Of a stretch of DNA of 32,378 nucleotides, positions 16,585-24,791 are shown piece after piece (position 1 is the first letter of the stretch; each line of letters begins with the position of its first letter). Where the stretch lies: the NCBI GenBank assembly GCA_945787805.1, contig CALZID010000017.1, forward strand, positions 1 through 32,378, in the 5' to 3' direction. A model generated the notes under the pieces. The model did no database searches and was not told the DNA's origin. It saw only the letters and a program-made list of their open reading frames with translations. The translations under genes were made by a program, and so were the position numbers. The DNA is from an uncultured Clostridia bacterium (GTDB taxonomy: Bacteria; Bacillota; Clostridia; Oscillospirales; Acutalibacteraceae).

Positions 16585-19017
16585 TTAGATTTGTTTGAGT
16601 TTGCCGATGTTTTTGATAAGGTGCGGAATACCTTTAAGAATAATTCCAACGCCCTTTGCAAGTTTATCTTCGGCAAGAATGAGAATAAGTCCTTGTGCCA
16701 TTTCAGGGCTGAACAAACCGAAACTCATTGAAATGAAGTTCTTAATGGGAAGCTGAGTAGCAACCGCACCCGCCATTGTATCGGCACCGAGCATCTTAAT
16801 GAGAAGACGGTAAATTCTGCCACCCCATTTGCCGTCTTTTGAATCTTCGATGGTGTTAAGAACGGTGAAAGGTGCGTTTTTATCTCTTTGAGTTGGCGGA
16901 AGTTCTTTTCCGTAGATTGCGACAAATTCATCGTCTTTGACCGCCATAATGTCAGCACCGTAATAGCAAGGCGCACTCTTTTTGTAATCGGGAATTTCAG
17001 CCTCTACTGTTGACTCAACATAAACATTAGCCTCCAGTTTAATGTCACGGCTTGATGCACCGACTAAAATCTTAAAGGCACCGCTTTCAACATGCCAATC
17101 GTGAAGATTTACATTGTAATAGGCGAATGCACGCTTTGAAAGTTCGATTTCAACTTCTTTTTCTTCTCCTGCTTTTAAGAATACTTTCTTAAATCCGCGA
17201 AGCTCTTTAACGGGACGGAAAATTGTGCTTTCAACATCGTTTACATAGACTTGAGCAACTTCTGCTCCGTCACGGTCACCGGTATTCTTGATTTTGAATG
17301 AAACGGTAACTGTGTCTGTATCTTTAATCTTGTCAGCAGATACCTTAATGTCGCTGTATTCAAATGTTGTATATGAAAGACCGTGACCGAATGGGAATGC
17401 AACTGCCTTTTCAGCGGTATCATAATATTTGTAGCCGACATAAACGCTTTCTCTGTACTCAACAGTAACGGTTGAGCCGGGGAAGTAGTTGTAACTTGAA
17501 TTATCACTGAGAGCAATGGGATATGTTTCGCTGAGTTTACCGCTGGGGTTAACATCACCGAAAAGAATATCGCAAACCGCACTTCCGCCTGCCTGACCTG
17601 TAAGGAACATATTGAGAATTGCAGGCACTTTGTCAGCCCACGGCATTTCAACAGAAGCACCGCCCGAAAGAACAACAACTGTGTTGGGATTTACTTTAAG
17701 TACTTCTTCAACAAGCAAATTGTGCATTGGCGGAATTGAAAGATGATGTCTGTCAGCGCCCTCTGTTTCATATTCGTCGGTAAGACCTATGAATACAACT
17801 GCAACATCTGCTTCTTTTGCCTTGTTCTTAGCGTCAACAATGAGCTCCATAGCCTTCTTAGCTTTACATTTTTTGAGTTCATAACCCTTTGAGAATGTAA
17901 GGCTAATTCCCATATCCTTCATTGTCTGATATGCGTTGTCAAGTTTAATTGGGTTGATAAGTGATGAACCTGCACCCTGATAACGGGGAGTGTGAGCCAT
18001 TTCACCGATAAGAGCAATTTTTGCGTCCTTTTTAAGCGGAAGAAGATTGTTATCGTTCTTCATAAGAACCATACACTGACCTGCGATTTCACGGGCAATT
18101 TTGTGGTGCTCGTCACTGTCGTATGTAAAAGTCTCTTTGAGAAGAGGCTCGGCTTTCTTTGAAAGTTCAATAATCTTATCACAAGCAGCGTCTAAAACGG
18201 CAACATCAAGTTCACCGTTGTTTACAGCGTCAATAATAAGTTTTGTGCCTATTCCTGAAGAAGTGGGCATTTCAATTTCCTGACCTGCAATAAGACCTGC
18301 AACTCTGTCGTTTTCTGCACCCCAGTCAGTAATAACAACGCCTTCATAACCGAAATCGTCACGAAGCACATCTGTAAGCAACCATTTGTTTTCAGCGGCA
18401 TAAGTACCGTTAAGTCTGTTATATGAGTTCATAACAGTCCAGGGTTGTGCCTTTTTAACTGCGATTTCAAAGGGGAGAAGATATGTTTCACGAAGAGTTC
18501 TTTCGTCAACAACAGCATTAACCGTCATTCTGCGAGTTTCTTGGTTATTTGCCGCATAGTGTTTAAGAGAAGTACCGATACCCTTGCTCTGAACGCCGTT
18601 TATGAATGCGGCTGACATTTCACCGGCAAGTAAACCGTCCTCCGAGAAATATTCAAAGTTTCTGCCGCAAAGGGGAGAACGCTTGATATTTGTGCCCGGT
18701 CCTAAAAGAACTGAAACCTTTTCCTTACGGCATTCGTCACCCAGAGCCTGACCCATTTTATAGATAAGGTCAGTGTCCCATGAACAAGCGGTTGCGGATG
18801 CGGTAGGGAAGCAAATTGCGGGAACACCCAAAAGTACATCTTTGTTTTCTTTCGGGTCGCCTTTTTTACGGATACCGTGAGGTCCGTCGTTAAGAGATAT
18901 AGATTTAATTCCAACTCTCTCGACAGGTTGGCTGTGCCAATAGTCAAGACCGTCGCAAAGACTTGCTTTTTCTTCAAGAGTCATTTGTGCGATAAGGTCA
19001 GCATGTTTAAGAGCCAT
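16585..19017 (-). CDS. Beta-glucosidase-type glycoside hydrolase, GH3
   Basis: Retaining exo-acting beta-glycosidase of 810 residues without a signal peptide, so intracellular. The GH3 barrel shows NDGPHGIR, GPGTNIKRSPLCGRNFEYFSED, KHYAANNQE and VVITDWGAEND, where Asp231 is the nucleophile. The second alpha/beta domain carries ETEGADRHHLSIP with the likely acid/base Glu and the VVVLSGGASVEMPW strand. A fibronectin III-like domain follows (PFGHGLSYTTFEYS to about residue 675). The last 120 or so residues are an extra, mostly helical hydrophobic tail (AVATQLPIKNFISMSF and onward). I chose the ATG at 19017 over 19041 because AGGAGG lies seven bases before it. It follows rmuC by 42 bp but has its own promoter. 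The substrate may be a beta-glucoside or beta-xyloside. Confidence 0.95.
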   Translation of the reverse strand: MALKHADLIAQMTLEEKASLCDGLDYWHSQPVERVGIKSISLNDGPHGIRKKGDPKENKDVLLGVPAICFPTASATACSWDTDLIYKMGQALGDECRKEKVSVLLGPGTNIKRSPLCGRNFEYFSEDGLLAGEMSAAFINGVQSKGIGTSLKHYAANNQETRRMTVNAVVDERTLRETYLLPFEIAVKKAQPWTVMNSYNRLNGTYAAENKWLLTDVLRDDFGYEGVVITDWGAENDRVAGLIAGQEIEMPTSSGIGTKLIIDAVNNGELDVAVLDAACDKIIELSKKAEPLLKETFTYDSDEHHKIAREIAGQCMVLMKNDNNLLPLKKDAKIALIGEMAHTPRYQGAGSSLINPIKLDNAYQTMKDMGISLTFSKGYELKKCKAKKAMELIVDAKNKAKEADVAVVFIGLTDEYETEGADRHHLSIPPMHNLLVEEVLKVNPNTVVVLSGGASVEMPWADKVPAILNMFLTGQAGGSAVCDILFGDVNPSGKLSETYPIALSDNSSYNYFPGSTVTVEYRESVYVGYKYYDTAEKAVAFPFGHGLSYTTFEYSDIKVSADKIKDTDTVTVSFKIKNTGDRDGAEVAQVYVNDVESTIFRPVKELRGFKKVFLKAGEEKEVEIELSKRAFAYYNVNLHDWHVESGAFKILVGASSRDIKLEANVYVESTVEAEIPDYKKSAPCYYGADIMAVKDDEFVAIYGKELPPTQRDKNAPFTVLNTIEDSKDGKWGGRIYRLLIKMLGADTMAGAVATQLPIKNFISMSFGLFSPEMAQGLILILAEDKLAKGVGIILKGIPHLIKNIGKLKQI

Positions 19018-19058
19018 TGTAAATCCTCCTAAATTTAACATTTTATATTAACATTCCT

Positions 19059-19088
19059 ATTATATATCAACACTGTCACTTTCGTCAA
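19059..19088 (-). promoter_or_regulatory. Sigma-A promoter of the GH3 gene, overlapping the end of rmuC
   Basis: Minus strand: TTGACG (19088-19083), 18-bp spacer, perfect TATAAT (19064-19059). The -10 box spans the rmuC stop codon, so the GH3 gene can be transcribed independently of rmuC. Confidence 0.65.
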
Positions 19089-20382
19089 ATAAAAGTTTAT
19101 CCGCCGAAGTCGTGTCAATTGCTTCTATGTTTTTGAGTTTTCTTTGAATAAAGAGATTTTTACGCTCTGCGTCTTCAAGAGTTTTACCTGCTTCGTCAAC
19201 TTTTTTCTTTGCCTTTGCAAGCAAATCGCCGAATTTATCATATTGAGCCTTTGCCGCACCTAAAATTTCACGGACTTCGTTCGCCTTTTCGTTGATTGCG
19301 ATTGTTTTAAAGCCCATCGAAAGAGAATTGAGAAGTGCGGTAATTGTTGAAGGTCCTGCAATCATAACATTATAGTCGTTTTGAATTTTCTCGGGTAATC
19401 CCGTTCTTGACGATGCGATTTCTGCATAAAGGCCTTCTGTTGCAAGATACATAATTGCAAAGGGAGTTGTGTCGGGCACATGAATATATTTCGCAATTGA
19501 CTTCGCTTCACCCAACACTCTGTTTTCAAGCTCTTTTCGGGCAAGTTTCACCGCATCTGAATCTGCTCTGTCTGCCGCATCACAAAGCCGCACATAATCT
19601 TCCATAGGAAATTTTGAGTCAACGGGCAGTAAAATGTCTTTTCCGTCTTTCTCACTTGACGGAATACGGATAGCAAATTCAACTCGGTCAAGAGAGCCGG
19701 GCACGGTTGCCACATTCTTTTCAAACATATTGGGAATTGTTTGGTTGAGAATGCCTTCTAATTGAACTTCTGCCCATGTGCCCCTGGCTTTAACATTTGT
19801 CAGCACTCTGTTTAAAGCAGTAACATTTTCGGTAACGCCTGTTGAGAGCTTTTGCATCTCACCGAGAGATTTATATAAGTTTTCAAGCTGGTCAGAAACG
19901 GTTTTAAATGAAGAATTAAGCCTTGTTGTAAGAGTAGCGGTGAGCTTTTCGTCAACGGTAACTCTCATTTCTTCAAGCTTCTTTTCGTTTGACTCCTGCA
20001 TTTTGGTAATTGATGCTTCAAGTGCTTTGTTTTGCTTGTCGCTTTGGTCTGCAAGCATTTGAATAACCTTTTCTCTGTGCTCAAAATTACCCTTATTCAT
20101 ATTGTCAATTCGCCCCGACATCTCATCAAGACTTTTTTTAACATCTTCACGGATATCTTTGTTGGAATTTTGATTTTCAAGGCGAATTCTGTGAAACTCA
20201 TCGCCCATATTTTTGTTTATGTAGTCAAGCTTTTGCTCCAAGGCTTTGATTTCATCATCCGAGTTGTTATTATTCTCTTTAATTACTTTAGATATTTTGC
20301 CGAAGTTAACGCCGAGAATAATAAAACAGACGCCAAGAAAAACAATAGCCGCATATTTTATGATTTCAAGATAAAATTCCAT
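19060..20382 (-). CDS. rmuC: DNA recombination protein RmuC
   Basis: A 440-residue RmuC-family protein. In E. coli it limits recombination at short inverted repeats, and the family carries a nuclease-like core. The N-terminal segment at residues 7-28 is a membrane anchor. A long coiled coil follows (about 30-195, with many Glu, Lys and Asn). The conserved core begins around GTWAEVQLEGIL, then includes LPVDSKFPMEDY, the family fingerprint, and ATEGLYAEI with GPSTITALLNSLSMGF. The start at 20382 has GGGAG upstream and no plausible alternative. It is the first gene of a minus-strand pair with GH3; the pairing looks positional, not functional. An extended -10 promoter lies at 20415-20423. Confidence 0.95.
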   Translation of the reverse strand: MEFYLEIIKYAAIVFLGVCFIILGVNFGKISKVIKENNNNSDDEIKALEQKLDYINKNMGDEFHRIRLENQNSNKDIREDVKKSLDEMSGRIDNMNKGNFEHREKVIQMLADQSDKQNKALEASITKMQESNEKKLEEMRVTVDEKLTATLTTRLNSSFKTVSDQLENLYKSLGEMQKLSTGVTENVTALNRVLTNVKARGTWAEVQLEGILNQTIPNMFEKNVATVPGSLDRVEFAIRIPSSEKDGKDILLPVDSKFPMEDYVRLCDAADRADSDAVKLARKELENRVLGEAKSIAKYIHVPDTTPFAIMYLATEGLYAEIASSRTGLPEKIQNDYNVMIAGPSTITALLNSLSMGFKTIAINEKANEVREILGAAKAQYDKFGDLLAKAKKKVDEAGKTLEDAERKNLFIQRKLKNIEAIDTTSADKLLFDESDSVDI

Positions 20383-20414
20383 AATTTTTCTCCCTATTTA
20401 TATTCATATATCTA

Positions 20415-20423
20415 ATTATATCA
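20415..20423 (-). promoter_or_regulatory. Extended -10 promoter of rmuC
   Basis: Minus strand TGATATAAT (20423-20415) is a perfect extended -10 box. No convincing -35 hexamer lies upstream. Confidence 0.5.
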
Positions 20424-20492
20424 AAAGAATACAATAAAAGATAGTTTTTTTGTAAAATTTTTTATGAAAATATAGAACTTATTTTAAATATT

Positions 20493-20501
20493 TGTTATAA
20501 T
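20493..20501 (+). promoter_or_regulatory. Extended -10 promoter of the lipoprotein operon
   Basis: TGTTATAAT (20493-20501) is a perfect extended -10 box, 17 bp before the ATG at 20519. The candidate -35 TAGAAC is poor, so the extended motif probably carries the promoter. The short leader still contains AAGGTGAT as ribosome binding site. Confidence 0.55.
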
Positions 20502-20518
20502 GTAAAAAGGTGATTTGA

Positions 20519-22099
20519 ATGTTTAAGAAAATCATATCGGTTATTACGGCGACAGTGCTGATTATCACTTGTTTTTCCGCTTGCAAAAAAGAAGAAACAG
20601 GTGAGGCGTTGGCATGCGCAATTAGTGAAATTCCCACTACTTTCGACCCGCAGATTGCGTCATCAACTGTTGAGAGAATGATGGCTGTCAATATTTTTGA
20701 CGGTCTTTTTAAGCTGGACGAAAACAACCAACCGCAAAAATGTGCGGTAACCGATTATTCTGTTTCCGCCGACGGTCTTGTTTATACATTTCAAATTCAA
20801 AGAGATACATATTATTATATCTCATCTGCAGCAAAGAAATTCATTGAAAGCAAGAATGCCGCAATTGAAGCAAAGGTTACCGCAGAAGATTTTGTTTTCG
20901 GAATAACCCGTGCAGTTCTTCCCGAAACCGATGCGGAATATTTTGAGCTTTTGAAAGAAATAAAAAATGCAAAACAAGTACATAACGGAACAATGAGTGC
21001 GGACTCCTTGGGTATTCGCGCAATAGACGAATATACACTTGAAATCACTCTCGAAAAACCGTCGGGTGATTTTCTCTATGCTCTCAGTCAACCTGTGTCA
21101 TATCCTTGTGACAAAGAATTTTTTGAATTAACGGGCGGCCGTTACGGACTTGAACAGAAATATACAATCACCAACGGCGGATTTTATCTTTCAAATGTGA
21201 GTGAAGATAAATCTGTGAGAATTGCAAAACAGAGCGAGTATAACGGTTCTCATAACGCTATTCCGTCAGCGGTGGGATTTTATCTTAATACCGATTGTGT
21301 AAATGTTGCGGATAAATTGGATAAAGGGGACTATAATGTAGGCTTCTTTACCGGCGAAGATGCTATTGACGAGTTGGGCAGAAAGGTGCAAAAACAGGTA
21401 CTTTCCAATATTTCCTGCTCTTTGATTTTTAATATGAGCAATGAAAAACTGCAAAATCTGTCTCTCAGAACAGGGCTTATTTCCGGTATTGACCTTGAAA
21501 AGATTACCAAAAAAAACACCGAAAAACTTGTACCCGCATATTACGGGGATTTCGGCAGCGTTGAGCGAATTTCATTCAATGCCGAAAATTCTCATAATAC
21601 TATGATAAAAGCCTTCGACGAGCTGAAAATAGATAATCTTTCTCTTGATATTCTCTGCACCCCCAAATATGAGAAGACGGCAAAAAGCATTGTCAACAGT
21701 TGGCAGAGCAGTATCGGTGTTGAGCTTAACGGCAGCGTAACGGTACTTGAAGAAAAAGATTATAATAAAAGAATAAACTCTGGCGAATTTGAGCTTGCAA
21801 TTTATTCAATAACTGTTGATTCAAATAAGGCAAGCGATTTTCTTTCGGTTTTCACAAGCCAAAACAGCGGCAATGTCTTTAACTATTCTTCTGACGAATA
21901 TAACCGTTTGTGGAATGAGATGAAAAACAGTCCTACAAATGACAGTATAAATCTTTGCCAAAGCTATTTGCTGAAAAATGCAGTTCTTCTTCCTATTACG
22001 GAAGAAAATACTGTTTTTGCAACGGCAAAGGATACAAGCGGAATATATTTCAGCGGCGACAGTGCCAATGTTTATTTTTATAAAGGACAGAAAAAATGA
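20519..22099 (+). CDS. Peptide/oligopeptide ABC substrate-binding lipoprotein (OppA/SBP5 type)
   Basis: Extracellular lipid-anchored binding protein of 526 residues. The N-terminus is a lipoprotein signal: MFKK, a hydrophobic core, then lipobox FSAC with the modified Cys22. The mature part has the SBP family 5 marks: ISEIPTTFDPQ near the start, NIFDGLFKLDENNQPQ, a YTFQIQRDTYY strand, and a SGDFLYALSQP segment typical of OppA-like proteins. It should bind peptides or another small ligand. No permease or ATPase genes are beside it, so this is an orphan binding protein that must share a transporter or act as a sensor. It is first in an operon with VanZ-like and DUF1015 genes; its stop overlaps the VanZ start as ATGA. 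The ligand cannot be predicted. Confidence 0.9.
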   Translation: MFKKIISVITATVLIITCFSACKKEETGEALACAISEIPTTFDPQIASSTVERMMAVNIFDGLFKLDENNQPQKCAVTDYSVSADGLVYTFQIQRDTYYYISSAAKKFIESKNAAIEAKVTAEDFVFGITRAVLPETDAEYFELLKEIKNAKQVHNGTMSADSLGIRAIDEYTLEITLEKPSGDFLYALSQPVSYPCDKEFFELTGGRYGLEQKYTITNGGFYLSNVSEDKSVRIAKQSEYNGSHNAIPSAVGFYLNTDCVNVADKLDKGDYNVGFFTGEDAIDELGRKVQKQVLSNISCSLIFNMSNEKLQNLSLRTGLISGIDLEKITKKNTEKLVPAYYGDFGSVERISFNAENSHNTMIKAFDELKIDNLSLDILCTPKYEKTAKSIVNSWQSSIGVELNGSVTVLEEKDYNKRINSGEFELAIYSITVDSNKASDFLSVFTSQNSGNVFNYSSDEYNRLWNEMKNSPTNDSINLCQSYLLKNAVLLPITEENTVFATAKDTSGIYFSGDSANVYFYKGQKK

Positions 22100-22566
22100 C
22101 AGTAAAGAAAAAAATATACATAACTGTTTCGTGGGCGCTTGTAATCGCTTGTATGTGCTTTATATTTTGGATGTCGGGGTTTAATGCCACAGAATCAAGT
22201 GCAATGAGTGATTCAATAATAAGAAAAATACTTGCTGTTTTCGGTGAAGAGTTTTCATCGTTTGTGGTTAGAAAAGCGGCGCATATGATTGAATTTTGCG
22301 TTCTTGCAATGACATTATACAATGCAATTCATAGCACATGGCAAAAAAGGCTTACGCCGGTTTTAGCGTTTGCATGTACCGTGCTTTATGCCGTAACCGA
22401 TGAAATCCATCAGCTATTTACAGAAGGCAGAGCATGTAGGGTATTTGATGTTTTTGTCGATTCCTGCGGAGCATTAGTCGGTATTATCATATCAATTATA
22501 ATATTCAGAATTATACTTTTAATTAAAGAAAGAGGTAATAAAAATGGCAGTTCTCAAACCGTTTAA
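22096..22566 (+). CDS. VanZ-like membrane protein
   Basis: A small integral membrane protein of 156 residues with about four hydrophobic segments (near 8-27, 68-82, 88-105 and 121-143). Family marks are RKAAHMIEF (about residues 58-66), the DEIHQLFTEGRACRVFDVFVDS stretch with its conserved Asp, His, Gln, Arg and Asp residues, and the following CGALVG helix start. VanZ of enterococci gives low-level teicoplanin resistance, but most chromosomal homologues have no known role; a connection to envelope stress or lipid-linked substrates is often assumed. It overlaps the preceding lipoprotein stop by four bases and the following DUF1015 gene by 23 bases, so translation of all three is coupled. AAAGGA precedes the ATG. 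No fused domain is present. Confidence 0.9.
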   Translation: MTVKKKIYITVSWALVIACMCFIFWMSGFNATESSAMSDSIIRKILAVFGEEFSSFVVRKAAHMIEFCVLAMTLYNAIHSTWQKRLTPVLAFACTVLYAVTDEIHQLFTEGRACRVFDVFVDSCGALVGIIISIIIFRIILLIKERGNKNGSSQTV

Positions 22567-23785
22567 GGCGATAAGACCGAAAGATGAGTTTGCATCTTCG
22601 GTGGGCGCTTTGCCTTATGATGTTATGAATTCGGAAGAAGCGAGAGAAATGGTAAAAGACAAGCCATATTCATTCTTGCATGTTGATAAGGCAGAGATTG
22701 ATTTGCCGCAGGGTATTGACATTTATTCTGCGGAAGTTTATGAAAAGGCAAGAGAAAATCTTGATGCGTTAAGTGAAAAAGGGATTTTAAAACAAGACGA
22801 AAAGCCCCTGCTTTATATCTACCGTCAAATTATGAACGGAAGAGAGCAGACGGGTATTGTGGGCTGTACCGCTGTTGATGATTATCTAAATAACATAATC
22901 AAAAAGCACGAATTTACCCGTGCTGATAAAGAAGCGGACAGAATTCGCCATGTGGATACTTGTGACGCAAACACAGGACCTATTTTTTTGACTCACCGTG
23001 AAAACAAAGCCGTGTCAGATATTACGGAAAGCTGGAAAAACTCACATAAACCCGTTTATGACTTTGTGAGCGATGACGGAGTTTCACAGACTGTTTGGGT
23101 AGTTGACGATGATAAGGTGATAGATAATTTGGTACAGGAATTTAGAAAAATTCCGTATCTCTATATCGCCGACGGACACCACCGATGCGCTTCGGCAGTT
23201 AAAGTAGGGGAAAAAAGACGGGGCGACGGAGAATATGATAAAAATGCAGAGTTTAATTTTTTCTTGTCGGTAATTTTCCCTTGCGACCAATTAAAGATTA
23301 TGGATTATAATCGGGTAATTGCAGATTTGAACGGTAATACAAGCGAAGAATTCATCTTAAAAATGAGCGAAAAATTCATTGTTGAAGAAGCAGAAATGAG
23401 TCCTTATGCACCGAAAGAGCGTCATACATTCGGTATGTATCTTGACAATAAATGGTACAAGGTAACTGCAAAGCCCGAGTTTATCGACGAAAACGACCCT
23501 GTTTTGTGCCTTGATGTTTCAATTCTTCAAAACAATCTTATTGCGCCCATTCTCAATATCACAGACCCGAGAACAGACAAGAGAATTGATTTTGTGGGTG
23601 GTATTCGCGGATTAGGTGAGTTGGAGAGACGATGTGAAACAGGTATGAAATTAGCGTTTTCCATGTATCCTACATCACTTAATGAGCTTATGGATATTGC
23701 CGATGCTCATAAGGTTATGCCGCCGAAATCCACTTGGTTTGAGCCAAAGCTGCTTTCGGGATTATTCATTCACAAATTATCATAA
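22544..23785 (+). CDS. DUF1015-family protein (SerK/SbnI-like)
   Basis: A 413-residue cytosolic protein of the DUF1015 family. Typical blocks are the opening LKPFKAIRPKDEFASSVGALPYDVMN, the PYSFLHVDKAEID segment with a YIYRQIMNGREQTGIVG strand, HEFTRADKEADRIRHVDTCDANTGP, and the strongest marker YIADGHHRCASAVK. Archaeal SerK and staphylococcal SbnI, which phosphorylate free serine, are distant members of the same superfamily, so a serine or related small-molecule kinase activity is possible but not shown here. GAGGT lies before the ATG at 22544. It ends the lipoprotein-VanZ operon, 10 bp before a strong terminator hairpin. In many clostridia this family sits near serine or 3-phosphoglycerate metabolism genes; no such neighbour is visible in this window. 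Confidence 0.9.
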   Translation: MAVLKPFKAIRPKDEFASSVGALPYDVMNSEEAREMVKDKPYSFLHVDKAEIDLPQGIDIYSAEVYEKARENLDALSEKGILKQDEKPLLYIYRQIMNGREQTGIVGCTAVDDYLNNIIKKHEFTRADKEADRIRHVDTCDANTGPIFLTHRENKAVSDITESWKNSHKPVYDFVSDDGVSQTVWVVDDDKVIDNLVQEFRKIPYLYIADGHHRCASAVKVGEKRRGDGEYDKNAEFNFFLSVIFPCDQLKIMDYNRVIADLNGNTSEEFILKMSEKFIVEEAEMSPYAPKERHTFGMYLDNKWYKVTAKPEFIDENDPVLCLDVSILQNNLIAPILNITDPRTDKRIDFVGGIRGLGELERRCETGMKLAFSMYPTSLNELMDIADAHKVMPPKSTWFEPKLLSGLFIHKLS

Positions 23786-23795
23786 CGGTATTTAT

Positions 23796-23824
23796 AATAA
23801 GGCGGAGCCGGTTTCCGCCTTATT
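23796..23824 (+). terminator. Terminator of the lipoprotein-VanZ-DUF1015 operon
   Basis: An 11-bp perfect stem (AATAAGGCGGA with its complement) and 7-base loop are followed by seven T residues. Confidence 0.95.
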
Positions 23825-23882
23825 TTTTTGCCTTATTATTCGTCAAGTTGCACAAAAATCAATAATTGCTTTTGTTAAATTG

Positions 23883-23939
23883 TGCCAAAGGACGAAAGTT
23901 AAAAAAATAACAAATTAGTGTTGACTTTGACCTTTGGCA
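23883..23939. repeat. Distant inverted repeat around the YczE promoter -35 region
   Basis: TGCCAAAGG (23883-23891) and its exact reverse complement CCTTTGGCA (23931-23939) are separated by 39 bp. The right arm lies in the promoter spacer, so paired binding of a regulator is conceivable. No regulator gene is adjacent. Confidence 0.45.
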
Positions 23940-23949
23940 GTTGTAATAT
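23921..23949 (+). promoter_or_regulatory. Sigma-A promoter of the YczE-like gene
   Basis: TTGACT (23921-23926), 17-bp spacer, TAATAT (23944-23949). A leader of roughly 50 bases follows, containing a 6-bp hairpin (GCACAG at 23964-23969 with CTGTGC at 23974-23979). Confidence 0.65.
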
Positions 23950-24008
23950 ATGTACAAAACAAGGCACAGTTATCTGTGCAAAATATACAAAGAAAAGGCG
24001 AATACAAA

Positions 24009-24737
24009 ATGGCAAAAATCTTAAAGCAAATGAATCCAATTAGCATTTTATCAGAAAAGCACGGCGCAAAGAGAATGTTCATTATGATTATGAGCATTTT
24101 GCTTATGGGCTTTGCGGTTTCTGTTTTCTCTTATTCAGGTATGGGCGTTGACCCGTTCACGGCACTCAATATGAGTATTGCAGATAAACTCAATATCAGC
24201 TTCGGCTTCCTGCAAATGTGTGTGAACGGCGCAATCCTTATAGTTGTAGCCCTTGTTGCAAGAAAACTTATCAGTCTCGGCACAGTTGTCAATATGGTAG
24301 GTGTCGGATATGTGTGTGAATTCTTCACAAATATCTATGATGAAATTCTTCCTAAGGAACCGAACATTTTCGTTAAGGCAGCTGCAATGACATTGGGCGT
24401 ATTTCTTTTGAGCCTTTCGGCATCTCTCTATTTTAACTGCAAAATGGGTGTTTCACCCTATGACGCTTTGGGCTTCGTGATGGAGGACAATGTAAAAATC
24501 AAATATAAGTGGTGCCGAGTTGCAACCGATCTTCTTTGCACAGTCGGTGCTTTTCTGTTGGGCGGACCAATCGGAATAGGCACGGTGGTTACCGCATTCT
24601 TTATGGGACCGGTTGTATCATTCTGCGACAATACAATTTCAAAGAAAGTGCTTCGTCACAAGTTTAAGCTTCTCCGTCAATTTACAGTTATCAGATACTA
24701 CGACTTAGGCTATATTCAAGGCAACAGAGCGGCATAA
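24009..24737 (+). CDS. YczE/YitT-like integral membrane protein
   Basis: A 242-residue membrane protein with five or so hydrophobic segments (near residues 22-42, 68-85, 92-110, 125-143 and 176-210). It matches the YczE/YyaS/YitT superfamily. The fingerprint is a repeated Gly-Asp/Ser-Pro-hydrophobic motif: SGMGVDPFTALNMSIADKL after the first helix and CKMGVSPYDALGFVMED later. The two halves are therefore likely an internal duplication. The function of the family is unknown; B. subtilis YczE is linked to lipopeptide production, and the genes are often partnered with GntR regulators. The frame is open from 23934, but that part is leader DNA; the ATG at 24009 has a weak AAGGCG site. It is monocistronic, between its own promoter and a bidirectional terminator. 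Confidence 0.85.
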   Translation: MAKILKQMNPISILSEKHGAKRMFIMIMSILLMGFAVSVFSYSGMGVDPFTALNMSIADKLNISFGFLQMCVNGAILIVVALVARKLISLGTVVNMVGVGYVCEFFTNIYDEILPKEPNIFVKAAAMTLGVFLLSLSASLYFNCKMGVSPYDALGFVMEDNVKIKYKWCRVATDLLCTVGAFLLGGPIGIGTVVTAFFMGPVVSFCDNTISKKVLRHKFKLLRQFTVIRYYDLGYIQGNRAA

Positions 24738-24750
24738 AGTTAAATACACA

Positions 24751-24787
24751 AAAAAAGGAGCGTACCAATTCGGCACGCTCTTTTTTT
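24751..24787. terminator. Bidirectional terminator between the YczE-like and radical SAM genes
   Basis: GAGCGT and ACGCTC form the core stem, extended by a G-U pair and an A-run against a seven-T run. It works for both convergent genes. Confidence 0.9.
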
Positions 24788-24791
24788 ATGC

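Noticed and set aside
22096-22566. Glycopeptide resistance cluster
   Set aside because: Only the VanZ-like gene is present; no vanH, ligase or vanX genes are nearby, and chromosomal VanZ homologues are common.
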